From Actinomadura rupiterrae (lineage in GTDB: Bacteria > Actinomycetota > Actinomycetes > Streptosporangiales > Streptosporangiaceae): a DNA stretch of 64,000 bases. The DNA is taken from NCBI RefSeq assembly GCF_024172125.1, contig NZ_JAMZEA010000008.1, positions 535,131 through 599,130 on the forward strand, in the 5' to 3' direction. Positions within the stretch are counted from its first letter, which is position 1. Every line of letters begins with the position of its first letter. The translations under genes were made by a program, and so were the position numbers. This document shows, one piece after another, positions 24,230 to 32,339 of this stretch. The notes below the pieces were generated by a model. It did not search any database and was not told the origin of the DNA. It worked only from the letters and a program-made list of their open reading frames with translations.

Positions 24230-25530
24230 GCGCCGGGCGGTTCGGGCCTGACGGTGAGGACGACGGCCAGCGCGACGGCCGCTGGAATCGCCAGGTAGAA
24301 GCCGCAGGACAGCGCGACGACGCCGACGAAAACGGTCGCGGTCAGCGCGAGCGCCCGGGACCGTCCGCGCGGCAGCAACCGGACGGCGGCGGCGACGCCG
24401 ACCAGGGTCACCGCCGCGAGGCAGGCCGAGGTCGCGCGCATCAGCGGGTCCAGGCCGAGGTCGAACGCCAGCGCGGCCGCGGCGACCGCCCCGGAGATCA
24501 CTTCGAGCACGACCAGGCTCCGGTGCGGGACCTGCCCGGCGTCCGCGCCGCGCGCGAGGGCGCGGGGTAGCGCGCCGTCGCGGGCGAGCGCCGCGCCGAG
24601 CCGTCCGCCGCCCGCGATGTAGGTGTTCATCGCGACGAAGCTGAGCGCGATGGCCGCGACCGCCGTGAGGGGCTTGGCCGCCTGCCCGATACCGTCCTGC
24701 AAGAGCAGTGTTAGCGGGACGGGCGAGGTCTCCGCGCGCGAGCCCAGCGCGCCGGTAACCGTCATCGCGAGCCCCAGGTACAGGACACCGACCAGTCCGA
24801 GCGTCGCGACGGTCGCCCGCCGCAGCAACGTCCCGGTTTCGCTGCTTTTGCCGGACGCGAAGTCGGCCGAGAGGTGGCTCGCGGCCTCCCAGCCTGCGAA
24901 GGCGAAGAACAGGACGCCCGCCGCCTGCGCGACGCCGACCGCGCCGTGCGGGGCGAAGGGAGTGAAGGCGTCCGCGCGCACGTGCGGGATCGCCGTGCCG
25001 ATCGCGACGACCAGCAGGACGGCGAGGGCCGCGACCAGCGCGAGCTGCACGCGGCCGGACAGCCGCAGCCCGCCGTGGTTGCTCGCGAACGCCGCGGCGA
25101 GCAGTGCCAGCGTGACGGCCGCCGCGCCCGGACGGCCCCACCCGGCGGCGGACGCGACGTAGTCCCCGCCGATCATCGCGCCGGCCACCGTTCCGACCGG
25201 GACCACGCCGAAGAACCACCAGCCGACCGCCATCGAGGTGCGCGGGCCGAACGCGCGCCGCGCGAACGACGCGACGCCGCCCGCGTCGGGATGCCGGACG
25301 CCGAGCGACGCGAACGTCAGTGCCACCGGCGCGCTGAGCACCAGCAGCGCGGCCCACGCGATGATCGCGGACGGTCCGGCCGCCGCCGCGGCCAAATGCG
25401 GCAGGGCGAGGACGCCGGGTCCGAGCACCGCGCCGGTCAGCAGCGCCGTGCCCGTGCCCACGCCGAGCCGCCCGCGCGGGGGCGCGGGCCGGGCGGGGCG
25501 GGTCTCGGCGGGAACCTGGGCAGCCGTCAA
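24226..25530 (-). CDS. Amino acid permease (APC superfamily)
   Basis: The 434-residue protein has about twelve transmembrane helices and the APC opening motif GTGTALLTGAVLGPGVLALP. GVASFARRAFGPR follows helix 2, and FFAFAGWEAASHLSADF matches the conserved helix-6 region. It resembles YjeH/L-methionine-branched-chain exporters as much as importers, so direction is uncertain. The start is TTG at 25530, supported by AAAGGAG about 6 nt upstream; no better ATG or GTG is in frame. It diverges from an Lrp-type regulator, the usual controller of such permeases. Confidence 0.88.
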   Translation of the reverse strand: MTAAQVPAETRPARPAPPRGRLGVGTGTALLTGAVLGPGVLALPHLAAAAAGPSAIIAWAALLVLSAPVALTFASLGVRHPDAGGVASFARRAFGPRTSMAVGWWFFGVVPVGTVAGAMIGGDYVASAAGWGRPGAAAVTLALLAAAFASNHGGLRLSGRVQLALVAALAVLLVVAIGTAIPHVRADAFTPFAPHGAVGVAQAAGVLFFAFAGWEAASHLSADFASGKSSETGTLLRRATVATLGLVGVLYLGLAMTVTGALGSRAETSPVPLTLLLQDGIGQAAKPLTAVAAIALSFVAMNTYIAGGGRLGAALARDGALPRALARGADAGQVPHRSLVVLEVISGAVAAAALAFDLGLDPLMRATSACLAAVTLVGVAAAVRLLPRGRSRALALTATVFVGVVALSCGFYLAIPAAVALAVVLTVRPEPPGA

Positions 25531-25584
25531 CGAGCGCTCCTTTCGGATGTCCGGGATGTGGCCTCGAAGGTAGGCAGCCCGGCG

Positions 25585-25612
25585 CCCATATGGGGGCCTC
25601 GCCGAACGTTCG
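25585..25612. promoter_or_regulatory. Two palindromes between the permease and lrp-like genes
   Basis: CCCATATGGG (25585-25594) and CGAACGTTCG (25603-25612) are both perfect 10-bp palindromes with centres 18 bp apart. They lie 26-53 bp before the Lrp start, positions suited to an octameric Lrp/AsnC protein. Confidence 0.55.
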
Positions 25613-25638
25613 ACCGGAAATCGACCAGAATCACGGTC

Positions 25639-26115
25639 ATGGACGAACTTGATTCGGAGATCGTGCGGATTCTCCAGGCGAACGCTCGGACCTCGAACCG
25701 GGAGCTCGCCCGGATGCTCGGTGTCGCGCCGTCCACGTGCCTGGAGCGGGTGCGGGCGCTGACCCGGCGCGGCGTGATCCGGGGTTACCACGCCGACATC
25801 GATCTCAAGGCGCTCGACCGCGGCGTGCAGGCGCTGGTGGCGCTGCAGATCCGGCCGCTGAGCCGGAAGGTGATCGACGCGGCGATCGCGTACGTGAGCA
25901 CGCTGCCCGAGGTCATCGGGGTGTTCACTGTCGCGGGCGGCGACGACATCGTCCTGCACGTGGCCGTCCGGGACCTGGACGACCTGCACGCGATGCTGCT
26001 GGACCGGCTGAGCAAGCGCCCCGAGATCGCCGGGTTCCGGACCTCGGTGATCTTCGAGCACGTGCGCAACCCGGTGCTCGAACCGCTGTCCATAAGCGAT
26101 GCTTCTAGGAAGTAG
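25639..26115 (+). CDS. Lrp/AsnC-family transcriptional regulator
   Basis: The 158-residue protein has the classic Lrp layout: N-terminal HTH (MDELDSEIVRILQANARTSN, then RELARMLGVAPSTCLERVRAL, RRGVIRGYHADID) and a RAM effector domain from about residue 65 (VQALVALQIRPLSRKVIDAA, GVFTVAGGDDIVLHVAVRD). It probably senses an amino acid and controls the divergent APC permease. The ATG at 25639 is the only start that leaves the HTH intact. Confidence 0.95.
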   Translation: MDELDSEIVRILQANARTSNRELARMLGVAPSTCLERVRALTRRGVIRGYHADIDLKALDRGVQALVALQIRPLSRKVIDAAIAYVSTLPEVIGVFTVAGGDDIVLHVAVRDLDDLHAMLLDRLSKRPEIAGFRTSVIFEHVRNPVLEPLSISDASRK

Positions 26116-26185
26116 AAAAAGCCTCTCTTGGACTTATGGATCGGCCGCGGGCAGGGTGGAGGTGCGTGGACGAGAGGAGACTCCG

Positions 26186-27538
26186 ATGACCATCCCGAAC
26201 TTCCAAGGCACCGTCCTGACCAGCGCGGACGAGGGTTACGACGACGCGCGCGCCGCGTTCCAGCTCGCCGGGTGGCACCGCCCGGACGTGGTCGGCGTGG
26301 CGTCGTCGGCGTCCGATGTGGCGGCGGCCGTCCGGTACGCGGCCGAGCGCGGGATGCCGGTCGCCGTGCAGAACACCGGCCACGGCATGCCCGTCCCGGC
26401 GGACGGCGGCCTGCTGATCAACGTGAGCGGGCTGACCGGCGTCGCCGTGGACCCGGGCGCGCGGACGGCTCGGGCCGAGGCGGGCGCGCGCTGGCGGGAC
26501 GTCGTGCGCGAGGCCGCGGCGCACGGGCTGGCCGGGCCGAACGGGTCCGCGCCGAGCGTCGGCGTGGTGTCCTACCTGCTCGGCGGCGGGATCTCGATCC
26601 TCGGCCGGACGGCCGGGCACGCGTCGGACCACGTCCGGGCGATCGAGGTCGTCACGGCGGACGGGACGGAACGCCGCGTCACGGCCGATTCCGACCCGGA
26701 CCTGTTCTGGGCGCTGCGCGGCGGCCGGGCCAACTTCGGCGTCGTGACGGCCGTCGAGCTCGACCTCTTCCCGCTGGAGCGGCTGTACGGCGGCGCGCTG
26801 TACTTCGACGCCGAGCACGTCCCGGCGGTCTTCGCGGCCTACCGCGAGTGGACGGCTAGCGTCCCCGACGAGATGAACTCGTCGATCGCTCTCGTCCCGC
26901 TACCCGACCTGCCGATGGTGCCCGAGCCGCTGCGCGGACGGCATGTCGCGCATATCCGGATCGCCTACCTCGGCGACGCGGACGCGGGCGAGCGGCTCGT
27001 CGCGCCGCTGCGCGGGATCGCGCCGAGGCTGGTCGACTCCGTCCGGGTGATGCCGTACCCGGAGATCGGGACGATCCATAACGAGCCGGACGTCCCGATG
27101 GGCTACTTCACCACCCACGCCCTGGTCGGTGACCTCCCCCAGACCGCCGTGGACGAGCTGCTGCGCCTGACCGGCCCGGGCGGCTCGGACGCCCCGCGCA
27201 TCATGGAGATCCGGCATCTCGGCGGCGCGATGGCGAAGGCCCCGGCCGTCCCGAGCGCCGTGGGCCACCGCGACGCCGCCTACTTCGTCGCCTTCCTGTC
27301 CCCGCTGGTCGGTGGGCTCACGGCGGACGACGTCCGCGACTTCCACGACCGGCTCGACGCCGTCGTCGCGCCGTGGAAGCTGGGGCACGCGCTCAACTTC
27401 CTGTACGGCGCGAACGCGACGCCGGAGAACGTCCGCGCCGCGTACGAGCCGGGCGACTACGAGCGGCTCGTCGCGCTGAAGCGTGCGTACGACCCGTCCA
27501 ACCTGTTCCGCCTGAACCACAACATCCCGCCCGCCTGA
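26186..27538 (+). CDS. FAD-linked oxidase, berberine-bridge-enzyme type
   Basis: The 450-residue protein has a PP-loop FAD domain (about 30-200) with the histidyl-FAD motif NTGHGMPV and a C-terminal BBE segment ending in YDPSNLFRLNHNIPP. In bicovalent BBEs a cysteine precedes the VG..LGGG segment; here the region is GSAPSVGVVSYLLGGG, so only the His link is expected. Members oxidise alcohols, sugars or natural-product intermediates with O2 and make peroxide. No signal peptide is seen. It has a strong ribosome site (GAGAGGAG) and follows the Lrp gene by 70 bp. A hairpin spans its stop. Confidence 0.92.
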   Translation: MTIPNFQGTVLTSADEGYDDARAAFQLAGWHRPDVVGVASSASDVAAAVRYAAERGMPVAVQNTGHGMPVPADGGLLINVSGLTGVAVDPGARTARAEAGARWRDVVREAAAHGLAGPNGSAPSVGVVSYLLGGGISILGRTAGHASDHVRAIEVVTADGTERRVTADSDPDLFWALRGGRANFGVVTAVELDLFPLERLYGGALYFDAEHVPAVFAAYREWTASVPDEMNSSIALVPLPDLPMVPEPLRGRHVAHIRIAYLGDADAGERLVAPLRGIAPRLVDSVRVMPYPEIGTIHNEPDVPMGYFTTHALVGDLPQTAVDELLRLTGPGGSDAPRIMEIRHLGGAMAKAPAVPSAVGHRDAAYFVAFLSPLVGGLTADDVRDFHDRLDAVVAPWKLGHALNFLYGANATPENVRAAYEPGDYERLVALKRAYDPSNLFRLNHNIPPA

Positions 27539-27560
27539 CCGGCCCCCGAGGGACGGTCAG
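27535..27560. terminator. Hairpin at the oxidase gene end
   Basis: CTGACCG (27535-27541) pairs with CGGTCAG (27554-27560) around a loop that can add inner G-C pairs. It covers the stop codon and lies between two convergent genes. Confidence 0.6.
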
Positions 27561-27598
27561 GCGGACGGGTCGCCGATCAGGCAGTCAGGCGCAGGTCG

Positions 27599-29050
27599 TC
27601 ATGGCGTCCTCCGCGAACGGATCAGCAGGGCGGGCACGAGGGCGGCTACGACCAGCGACAGCGGCAGCAGGTAGGTGAGCTGGAAGGCGTGCGCGAGGGT
27701 CGGCGCGGCGGCCTCGCGGGCGGGCCCGGTCAGCCGGTGGACGGCCTGGATCCCGCCGTCCGGCAAGCGGGCCGACAGCAGCGCGGAAGCGGATGCGATG
27801 CCGACCGCTGACATCGTGGTCGTGATGAGGTTGACGGTGGTGCTCGCGGCCGGCGCCTGCTCGTGCGAGACGCCCTTGGTCGCGGCGGTCAGCGCAGGCA
27901 TGATCGTCGCGCCGCCGCCCCCGCCGATCAGCGCCGTCGCCCCGGCGATCCCCCAGTACGAGCCGTCCGCCGTGAGCTGGACGGCCAGCAGCACGAACCC
28001 GGTCGCGGCGGCCGCGACCGACACCGGGACGATCCGTCCGGCGCCGATCCGGTCCACCAGCCGCCCGGCGACCTGCATCGCGATCCCGGACGCGAACGCG
28101 CCCGGCATCGCCAGCAGCCCCGCGACCGTCGCGGACTCGCCGCGCACCACCTGGAAGTACAGCGGCGCGAGGATCATCGTCCCGAAGTACCCGGCGCTGA
28201 ACACCGTCAGCGTCGCGCTCGCGGCGGAGAACGTTCGGGTGCGGAACAGGCCGAGGTCGATGAGCGGGTGCGCGGCGAACCGGGCCCGGACGGCGAACGC
28301 CGTGGCCAGCGCCAGCCCGGCGGCGATCCAGAGGAGCGGCGCCGCGCCGTCCGCGCCGTCCCCGAACCGGGTCACGCCGTAGATCAGCGCGGCGAGGCCG
28401 GGGGAGAGCAGCAGCAGGCCGGGGACGTCCAGCGCGCGCCGCGCGGCGGGCGCGTCGGCGGGGAACAGGCGACCGGCGAGCAGCAGGATCGCCAGCCCGA
28501 CCGGCAGGTTGATGAAGAACATCCAGCGCCAGGACACCTGGTCGATCAGCCAGCCGCCGAGCGCGGGCCCGGCGAGCGGCCCGACCAGGATCGCCAGCCC
28601 GTTGGTACCCATCAGCTTGCCGAGCTCTTCCGGCTTGGCGGCGCGGATCAGGATCGTCATCCCGGCGGGCATCACCAGCCCGCCCGCCAGGCCCTGCAGC
28701 ACCCGGAACGCGATCATCGACGGGACGTCCCAGGCCAGCCCGGCCAGCACCGAGCCGAGCGCGAACGCCGCGACGGCCGTCAGGTACAACCGCTTGGCGC
28801 CGAACCGGCCGACCGCCCAGGCCGCCGTCGGCACCATCGCGCCGAGCGCGAGCGAGTACCCGGTGGCGATCCACTGGATCGTGGCGAGCGACGCGTCGAA
28901 GGTCTCGGACAGCCGGTTGATGGCGACGTTCACGACGGTGGTGTCGAGCGAGACCATGATCCCGCCGAGCACCAGGATCAGCGCGATCGTCATGGGCTTC
29001 AGCGTGCGTGCGGGCGCCGCGGTGTCAGCGGCGGTGAGCGTGGCGGCCAT
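27599..29050 (-). CDS. MFS transporter, DHA2 family
   Basis: The 483-residue protein with 14 predicted helices carries the DHA2 helix-1 motif LDTTVVNVAINRLSETFD, motif A as WAVGRFGAKRLYL, and LGGWLIDQVSWRWMFFINLP at helix 5-6. It is encoded 2 bp downstream of an FMN reductase gene and surely shares its transcript. The operon lies behind a SoxR-like promoter, so export of redox-active compounds is a reasonable inference. It differs from the other DHA2 genes at 12015 and 52978. Confidence 0.92.
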   Translation of the reverse strand: MAATLTAADTAAPARTLKPMTIALILVLGGIMVSLDTTVVNVAINRLSETFDASLATIQWIATGYSLALGAMVPTAAWAVGRFGAKRLYLTAVAAFALGSVLAGLAWDVPSMIAFRVLQGLAGGLVMPAGMTILIRAAKPEELGKLMGTNGLAILVGPLAGPALGGWLIDQVSWRWMFFINLPVGLAILLLAGRLFPADAPAARRALDVPGLLLLSPGLAALIYGVTRFGDGADGAAPLLWIAAGLALATAFAVRARFAAHPLIDLGLFRTRTFSAASATLTVFSAGYFGTMILAPLYFQVVRGESATVAGLLAMPGAFASGIAMQVAGRLVDRIGAGRIVPVSVAAAATGFVLLAVQLTADGSYWGIAGATALIGGGGGATIMPALTAATKGVSHEQAPAASTTVNLITTTMSAVGIASASALLSARLPDGGIQAVHRLTGPAREAAAPTLAHAFQLTYLLPLSLVVAALVPALLIRSRRTP

Positions 29051-29052
29051 CG

Positions 29053-29691
29053 TCAGACCTCCTCATAGGGACGGACGGCTCGGGCGTCGCGCAGCGCGCT
29101 TCCCCACCAGCCGAGTTGGTCGAGCATCCGGTGCGCGGCGGCGCGCGCGTCGGGGCATTCGGCGTCGAAGGTCGTCCACGGGTTGTGGACGCTGACCACG
29201 TTCCGGACGGTCGTCGCGTGCAGTTCGGCGAAGACCTGCCGCAGGTGCTCGACCGCGCGCAGCCCGCCCGACATGCCGCCGTACGACACGAACGCGACGG
29301 GTTTGGCCTGCCACTGGCGCAGGTGCGCGTCGATGAAGTCCTTCAACCCGCCGGGGAAGCTGTGGTTGTACTCGGGCGTCACGATCACGAACGCGTCCGC
29401 CCGCTCCAGCGCCTCGCTCGCCGCGGCGAACGCCTGGATCGCCTCCGCCGCGCTGGGCACCCCGGATGCCGCGGCGGCGGGGGCCGCGTCCGCGGCGGAG
29501 GACGCGGTGCCGGGGGCCTCGGGCGGCTGGACGTCGGCGAGGTCGATGACCTCGGTCTCCAGGTCGTCGCGGGTGCGGGCGACGGCGGTGAACCAGTCCG
29601 CGATCGTGGGTCCGAACCGTCCGCGGCGGGTGCTGCCTATGATCACCGCGAGCCGCAGAGGCGGCTGCGGGGGGCTTGCGGTCTCACTCAT
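29053..29691 (-). CDS. NADPH-dependent FMN reductase-like flavoprotein
   Basis: The 212-residue flavodoxin-like protein binds FMN through IIGSTRRGRFGPTIADWF and TPEYNHSFPGGLKDFID, followed by FVSYGGMSGG. A 40-residue Ala-rich insertion (about 68-100) is unusual for the family, which averages 180-190. Such enzymes reduce quinones, azo dyes or flavins with NADPH. I chose the ATG at 29691, beyond which the upstream frame enters the SoxR-like promoter. It is the first gene of the operon with the DHA2 exporter. Confidence 0.9.
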   Translation of the reverse strand: MSETASPPQPPLRLAVIIGSTRRGRFGPTIADWFTAVARTRDDLETEVIDLADVQPPEAPGTASSAADAAPAAAASGVPSAAEAIQAFAAASEALERADAFVIVTPEYNHSFPGGLKDFIDAHLRQWQAKPVAFVSYGGMSGGLRAVEHLRQVFAELHATTVRNVVSVHNPWTTFDAECPDARAAAHRMLDQLGWWGSALRDARAVRPYEEV

Positions 29692-29752
29692 CTCTGCGTG
29701 GCTCCGGTGGTCGCGCGCCCCGCGGGTCGGGGCGACGCGTTCCACTCTGGAA

Positions 29753-29770
29753 CCTCAACTTTTGTTGAGG
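29753..29770 (-). promoter_or_regulatory. SoxR-like box in a MerR-type promoter
   Basis: CCTCAACTTTTGTTGAGG is an 18-bp dyad agreeing with the SoxR box CCTCAAGTTAACTTGAGG at 14 of 18 positions, including all outer six on each side. On the minus strand it lies between TTGACC and CAGAGT separated by 19 bp, the stretched spacer typical of MerR-family promoters. It would drive the FMN reductase and exporter operon. Confidence 0.72.
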
Positions 29771-29799
29771 TCAACCTCCGGACCGGCGTGACGGTCGTC

Positions 29800-30951
29800 T
29801 CACCTGGTCACGGCACCGGCGTGCGGCGGGTCCCAGTTGAACACCGCGTCGCCCTGGCGCAGCAGCGCGGTCGGGCCGAGCAGTCCGAGCGCGCGCATCA
29901 CCGCGTCCCGTCCGGCGACGGCGGCCGGGTTGCTCACCTTCGAGAGGCGGGCGATGCCCGCCGACTTCTTCACGATCGCGGACGTCCGGGGCAACCGCGC
30001 CCGCGTGTAGGCGGGCAGGCCGCCGCCGTCGGTCATCTCGTGCGCGAGGACGATGGCGTCCTCGATGGCCTGGCAGGCGCCCTGCCCGAGGTTCGGCGTC
30101 ATCGGATGCGCCGCGTCGCCGAGGATCGCGACCTTGCCGCGGTGCATCGCGGGCAGCGGCTCGTGCAGGTAGAAGACGTCGTTGCGGAGGATGTCCCCGG
30201 TTTTCCCGATCAGCTCCGGGATCGGCGCGTGCCAGGTGCCGAACAGTCGCGTCAGTTCGGCCTTCTCCCCGTCCGGCGCGGTTCCGCCTGCCGGCGCCAC
30301 GGCCGTCGCGTAGCAGTAGACGCGGTTCCCGGCGAGCGGCATGACACCGAAGACCAGCCCGCGCCCCCACGTTTCGGACGGCATCGGAGCCTCGTCCGCA
30401 TCGACCACGAAGCGCCAGGCGGTCAAACCCGAGTACCGGGGTTCCGGATGGCCCGGAAAGGCGGCCTTGCGGATCGCCGAGTGGATGCCGTCCGCCGCCA
30501 CGACCAGATCGGAGCGCGCTTCCGCGCCGTCCGCCGTCACCACCGTCCCGCTCTCCGCATCGACGCTGGTCACGGACGTGCCGAGGCGCAGTTCGCCGCC
30601 GTCGAGCCGTGCCGTGAGGAGGTCGACCACCGTCGCGCGCATCAGCAGGACGGTCGGGTCGCCGAAGCGGGCGGCCGCGGCCTCCGCGCTCGTCCGGCTG
30701 AGCCACGCTCCGCTCGCCCGCCGGATCCCGCCGTCCCCCTGGAAGGCGGCCAGCTCCCGGACCGGATCGCCGAGCCCGAGCGTGTCCAGCGCGCGCAGCG
30801 CGTTGGGGCCGAGCGCCATGCCCGACCCGACCGGGTCCAGCGAGGCCGCGCGCTCGATGAGCGTGACGTCCCAGCCCTTGTCCTTCAGTGCCACCGCCGA
30901 GGTCAGTCCGCCGATGCCGCCGCCCACCACGATCGCCGTCCGCGTCGTCAT
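29800..30951 (-). CDS. FAD-dependent aromatic monooxygenase (PHBH/salicylate hydroxylase type)
   Basis: The 383-residue flavoprotein has the dinucleotide motif VVGGGIGGLTSAVALKDKG at the N-terminus, the DG motif in VVAADGIHSAIRKA and the GD motif in GDAAHPMTPNLGQGACQAIED. These are the three landmarks of group A flavin monooxygenases. It probably hydroxylates an aromatic or polyketide-like compound using NAD(P)H and O2. I chose the ATG at 30951 so that the protein begins just before the Rossmann strand. It diverges from a TetR gene across two dyads of the same type. Confidence 0.92.
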   Translation of the reverse strand: MTTRTAIVVGGGIGGLTSAVALKDKGWDVTLIERAASLDPVGSGMALGPNALRALDTLGLGDPVRELAAFQGDGGIRRASGAWLSRTSAEAAAARFGDPTVLLMRATVVDLLTARLDGGELRLGTSVTSVDAESGTVVTADGAEARSDLVVAADGIHSAIRKAAFPGHPEPRYSGLTAWRFVVDADEAPMPSETWGRGLVFGVMPLAGNRVYCYATAVAPAGGTAPDGEKAELTRLFGTWHAPIPELIGKTGDILRNDVFYLHEPLPAMHRGKVAILGDAAHPMTPNLGQGACQAIEDAIVLAHEMTDGGGLPAYTRARLPRTSAIVKKSAGIARLSKVSNPAAVAGRDAVMRALGLLGPTALLRQGDAVFNWDPPHAGAVTR

Positions 30952-30966
30952 GCCACTACCCCGCTC

Positions 30967-31025
30967 ACTACGCCTGTAGTTCATCTCGTGAGCACTGTAG
31001 CTCGGGCTTCACTACAGCGGTAGTG
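30967..31025. promoter_or_regulatory. Paired CACTAC/GTAGTG operators between the monooxygenase and tetR
   Basis: ACTAC-GCCT-GTAGT (30967-30980) and CACTAC-AGCG-GTAGTG (31010-31025) share half-sites and a 4-nt spacer. The second overlaps TAGTGT, a TANNNT box 7 nt before the TetR ATG; the first is 16 bp before the monooxygenase start. One regulator could thus control both genes. Confidence 0.8.
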
Positions 31026-31033
31026 TGATCCCC

Positions 31034-31597
31034 ATGACGTCACGAGCCGAGCTGGTCGCAGACGCGGCGATCGCCCTGCTGGTCGACCGCGGCATGCGCG
31101 GACTCACCCACCGCGCCGTGGACGAGGCGGCCGGGCTCGCCCCCGGCTCCACCTCCAACATCGCGCGGACCCGCCTCGCGCTGCTCGAACTCGCCATGAC
31201 CCGGCTCACCGGACTGGACGACTCGGCCCTGCTCGCCGGCCTCTCCGTGCCGTCCCGGCTGACCCGCGAGCAGCTCACCGAGATCGTCGCAAACGCGCTG
31301 AACATCGAGCTGACCACCGCCCGCCGCCGCGCCCTGGCCCGCTACGAACTCGCGCTGGAGGCCAACCGCCGTCCCGAACTCCGCGAGATCTACGACCGCG
31401 CGGGCCGCCGCTTCCGCGAACCCCTCGTCGCCCTCGTCGCCGCGGCCGGCTCCCCCGACCCGGCCCGGCACGCCCGCCAGCTGGTCGCCTTCCACGAGGG
31501 CGTCCTCTTCGACGCCCTCGCCGGCGCCGGCGACACCCCGTCCCTGGACGACCTGCGCCGCTCCACCGCCGACTTCCTGGCCGGCATCCTCCCCTGA
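31034..31597 (+). CDS. TetR-family transcriptional regulator
   Basis: The 187-residue protein has an HTH at residues 5-50 (ELVADAAIALLVDRGMRGLT, then HRAVDEAAGLAPGSTSNIAR). The C-terminal domain resembles TetR_C_7/PaaX-like groups that sense hydrophobic ligands, ending in HEGVLFDALAGAGDTPSLDD. ATG 31034 is preferred over GTG 31025, which lies within the operator. It probably represses itself and the divergent flavin monooxygenase. Confidence 0.92.
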   Translation: MTSRAELVADAAIALLVDRGMRGLTHRAVDEAAGLAPGSTSNIARTRLALLELAMTRLTGLDDSALLAGLSVPSRLTREQLTEIVANALNIELTTARRRALARYELALEANRRPELREIYDRAGRRFREPLVALVAAAGSPDPARHARQLVAFHEGVLFDALAGAGDTPSLDDLRRSTADFLAGILP

Positions 31598-31640
31598 CCG
31601 CGCTCGCGCGCTCTCGGACGAGCCGCACGAGCGCGATCAG
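31594..31640. terminator. Hairpin between tetR and the PCuAC gene
   Basis: CTGACCGCGCTCG (31594-31606) pairs with CGAGCGCGATCAG (31628-31640) with one G-T pair or mismatch in 13. It serves the two convergent genes. Confidence 0.55.
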
Positions 31641-31650
31641 GCCGCTCGGG

Positions 31651-32175
31651 CTAATACAGCTCAGGTGAGGTGCGGACCGGCATCCTGACCTTGAAGACCT
31701 TGCCGTCACTCAGGAAGAAGATCACCCGTGCGTTGTCGCCCGGCGTGATCAGGCGCGTGGGCTTCTCGAACATCAGGTGGTAGCGGCCCGGGACGAAGGC
31801 GAACTCGCCGTGCGCGGGGATGGTGAACTTGTCGAGCTTGACCATCCTGCTGGACTGGGAGTCGACGACGGTCTGGTAGATGCTGACCCGCTGGTAGTCC
31901 GGTGTGCGGATCTTGGTGACGTCGAGCGGCTTCTCCGACGAGTTCTTCAGCGTGATGTAGCCGGCGGCCGGGAGCGCGTTCGGCAGCCAGCGCACCCAGG
32001 TGGACTTGTCGACGGCGGTGATGTCCGTGGTGACGGGCGTGACGGCCCTGGTCCGCTCGGCGGCCCGGTGCTGGGCGATCCGGTGTGTGTCGTGCGCGGC
32101 CGCGGCGGCGGCCACCGCGGACGCGGGTACCAGGGCGGCGGACAGGGCCAGCACGGTCAGAGTGCGAGCACGCAT
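31651..32175 (-). CDS. Secreted PCu(A)C-like copper chaperone
   Basis: The 174-residue precursor has a Sec signal peptide (MRARTLTVLALSAALVPASA, cleavage around residue 25-30). A cupredoxin-like PCuAC domain follows: AAGYITLKNSSEKPLDVTKI, SRMVKLDKFTIPAHGEFAFV and PGRYHLMFEKPTRLITPGD. The family copper motif is H(M)-x10-M-x21-H-x-M. Here the later Met and HLM are present, but the first His/Met position reads IYQTVV, so one ligand appears lost. PCuAC proteins deliver Cu(I) to cytochrome oxidase outside the membrane. No cox or Sco gene is nearby. Confidence 0.85.
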   Translation of the reverse strand: MRARTLTVLALSAALVPASAVAAAAAAHDTHRIAQHRAAERTRAVTPVTTDITAVDKSTWVRWLPNALPAAGYITLKNSSEKPLDVTKIRTPDYQRVSIYQTVVDSQSSRMVKLDKFTIPAHGEFAFVPGRYHLMFEKPTRLITPGDNARVIFFLSDGKVFKVRMPVRTSPELY

Positions 32176-32324
32176 GGATGAACCTCCGGTTCGTTGTGTC
32201 GCTCGCCATTGACTACCTACAGTCACCTATACATCACCATCAGTTACTCTCTGTCAAGGGGTGGTGCCGATCCGGACGAGTGCCCGGGCCAGAGCGTGAA
32301 GCGGACCTCCCGGCAGGCCCCGGT

Positions 32325-32339
32325 TAGGGTTGGCGGGTG
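32325..32339 (+). promoter_or_regulatory. Leaderless promoter of the DinB gene
   Basis: TAGGGT (32325-32330) matches the actinobacterial -10 pattern TANNNT. It ends 6 nt before the GTG start at 32337, and no ribosome-binding site is present, so transcription should begin at or next to the start codon. Confidence 0.6.
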
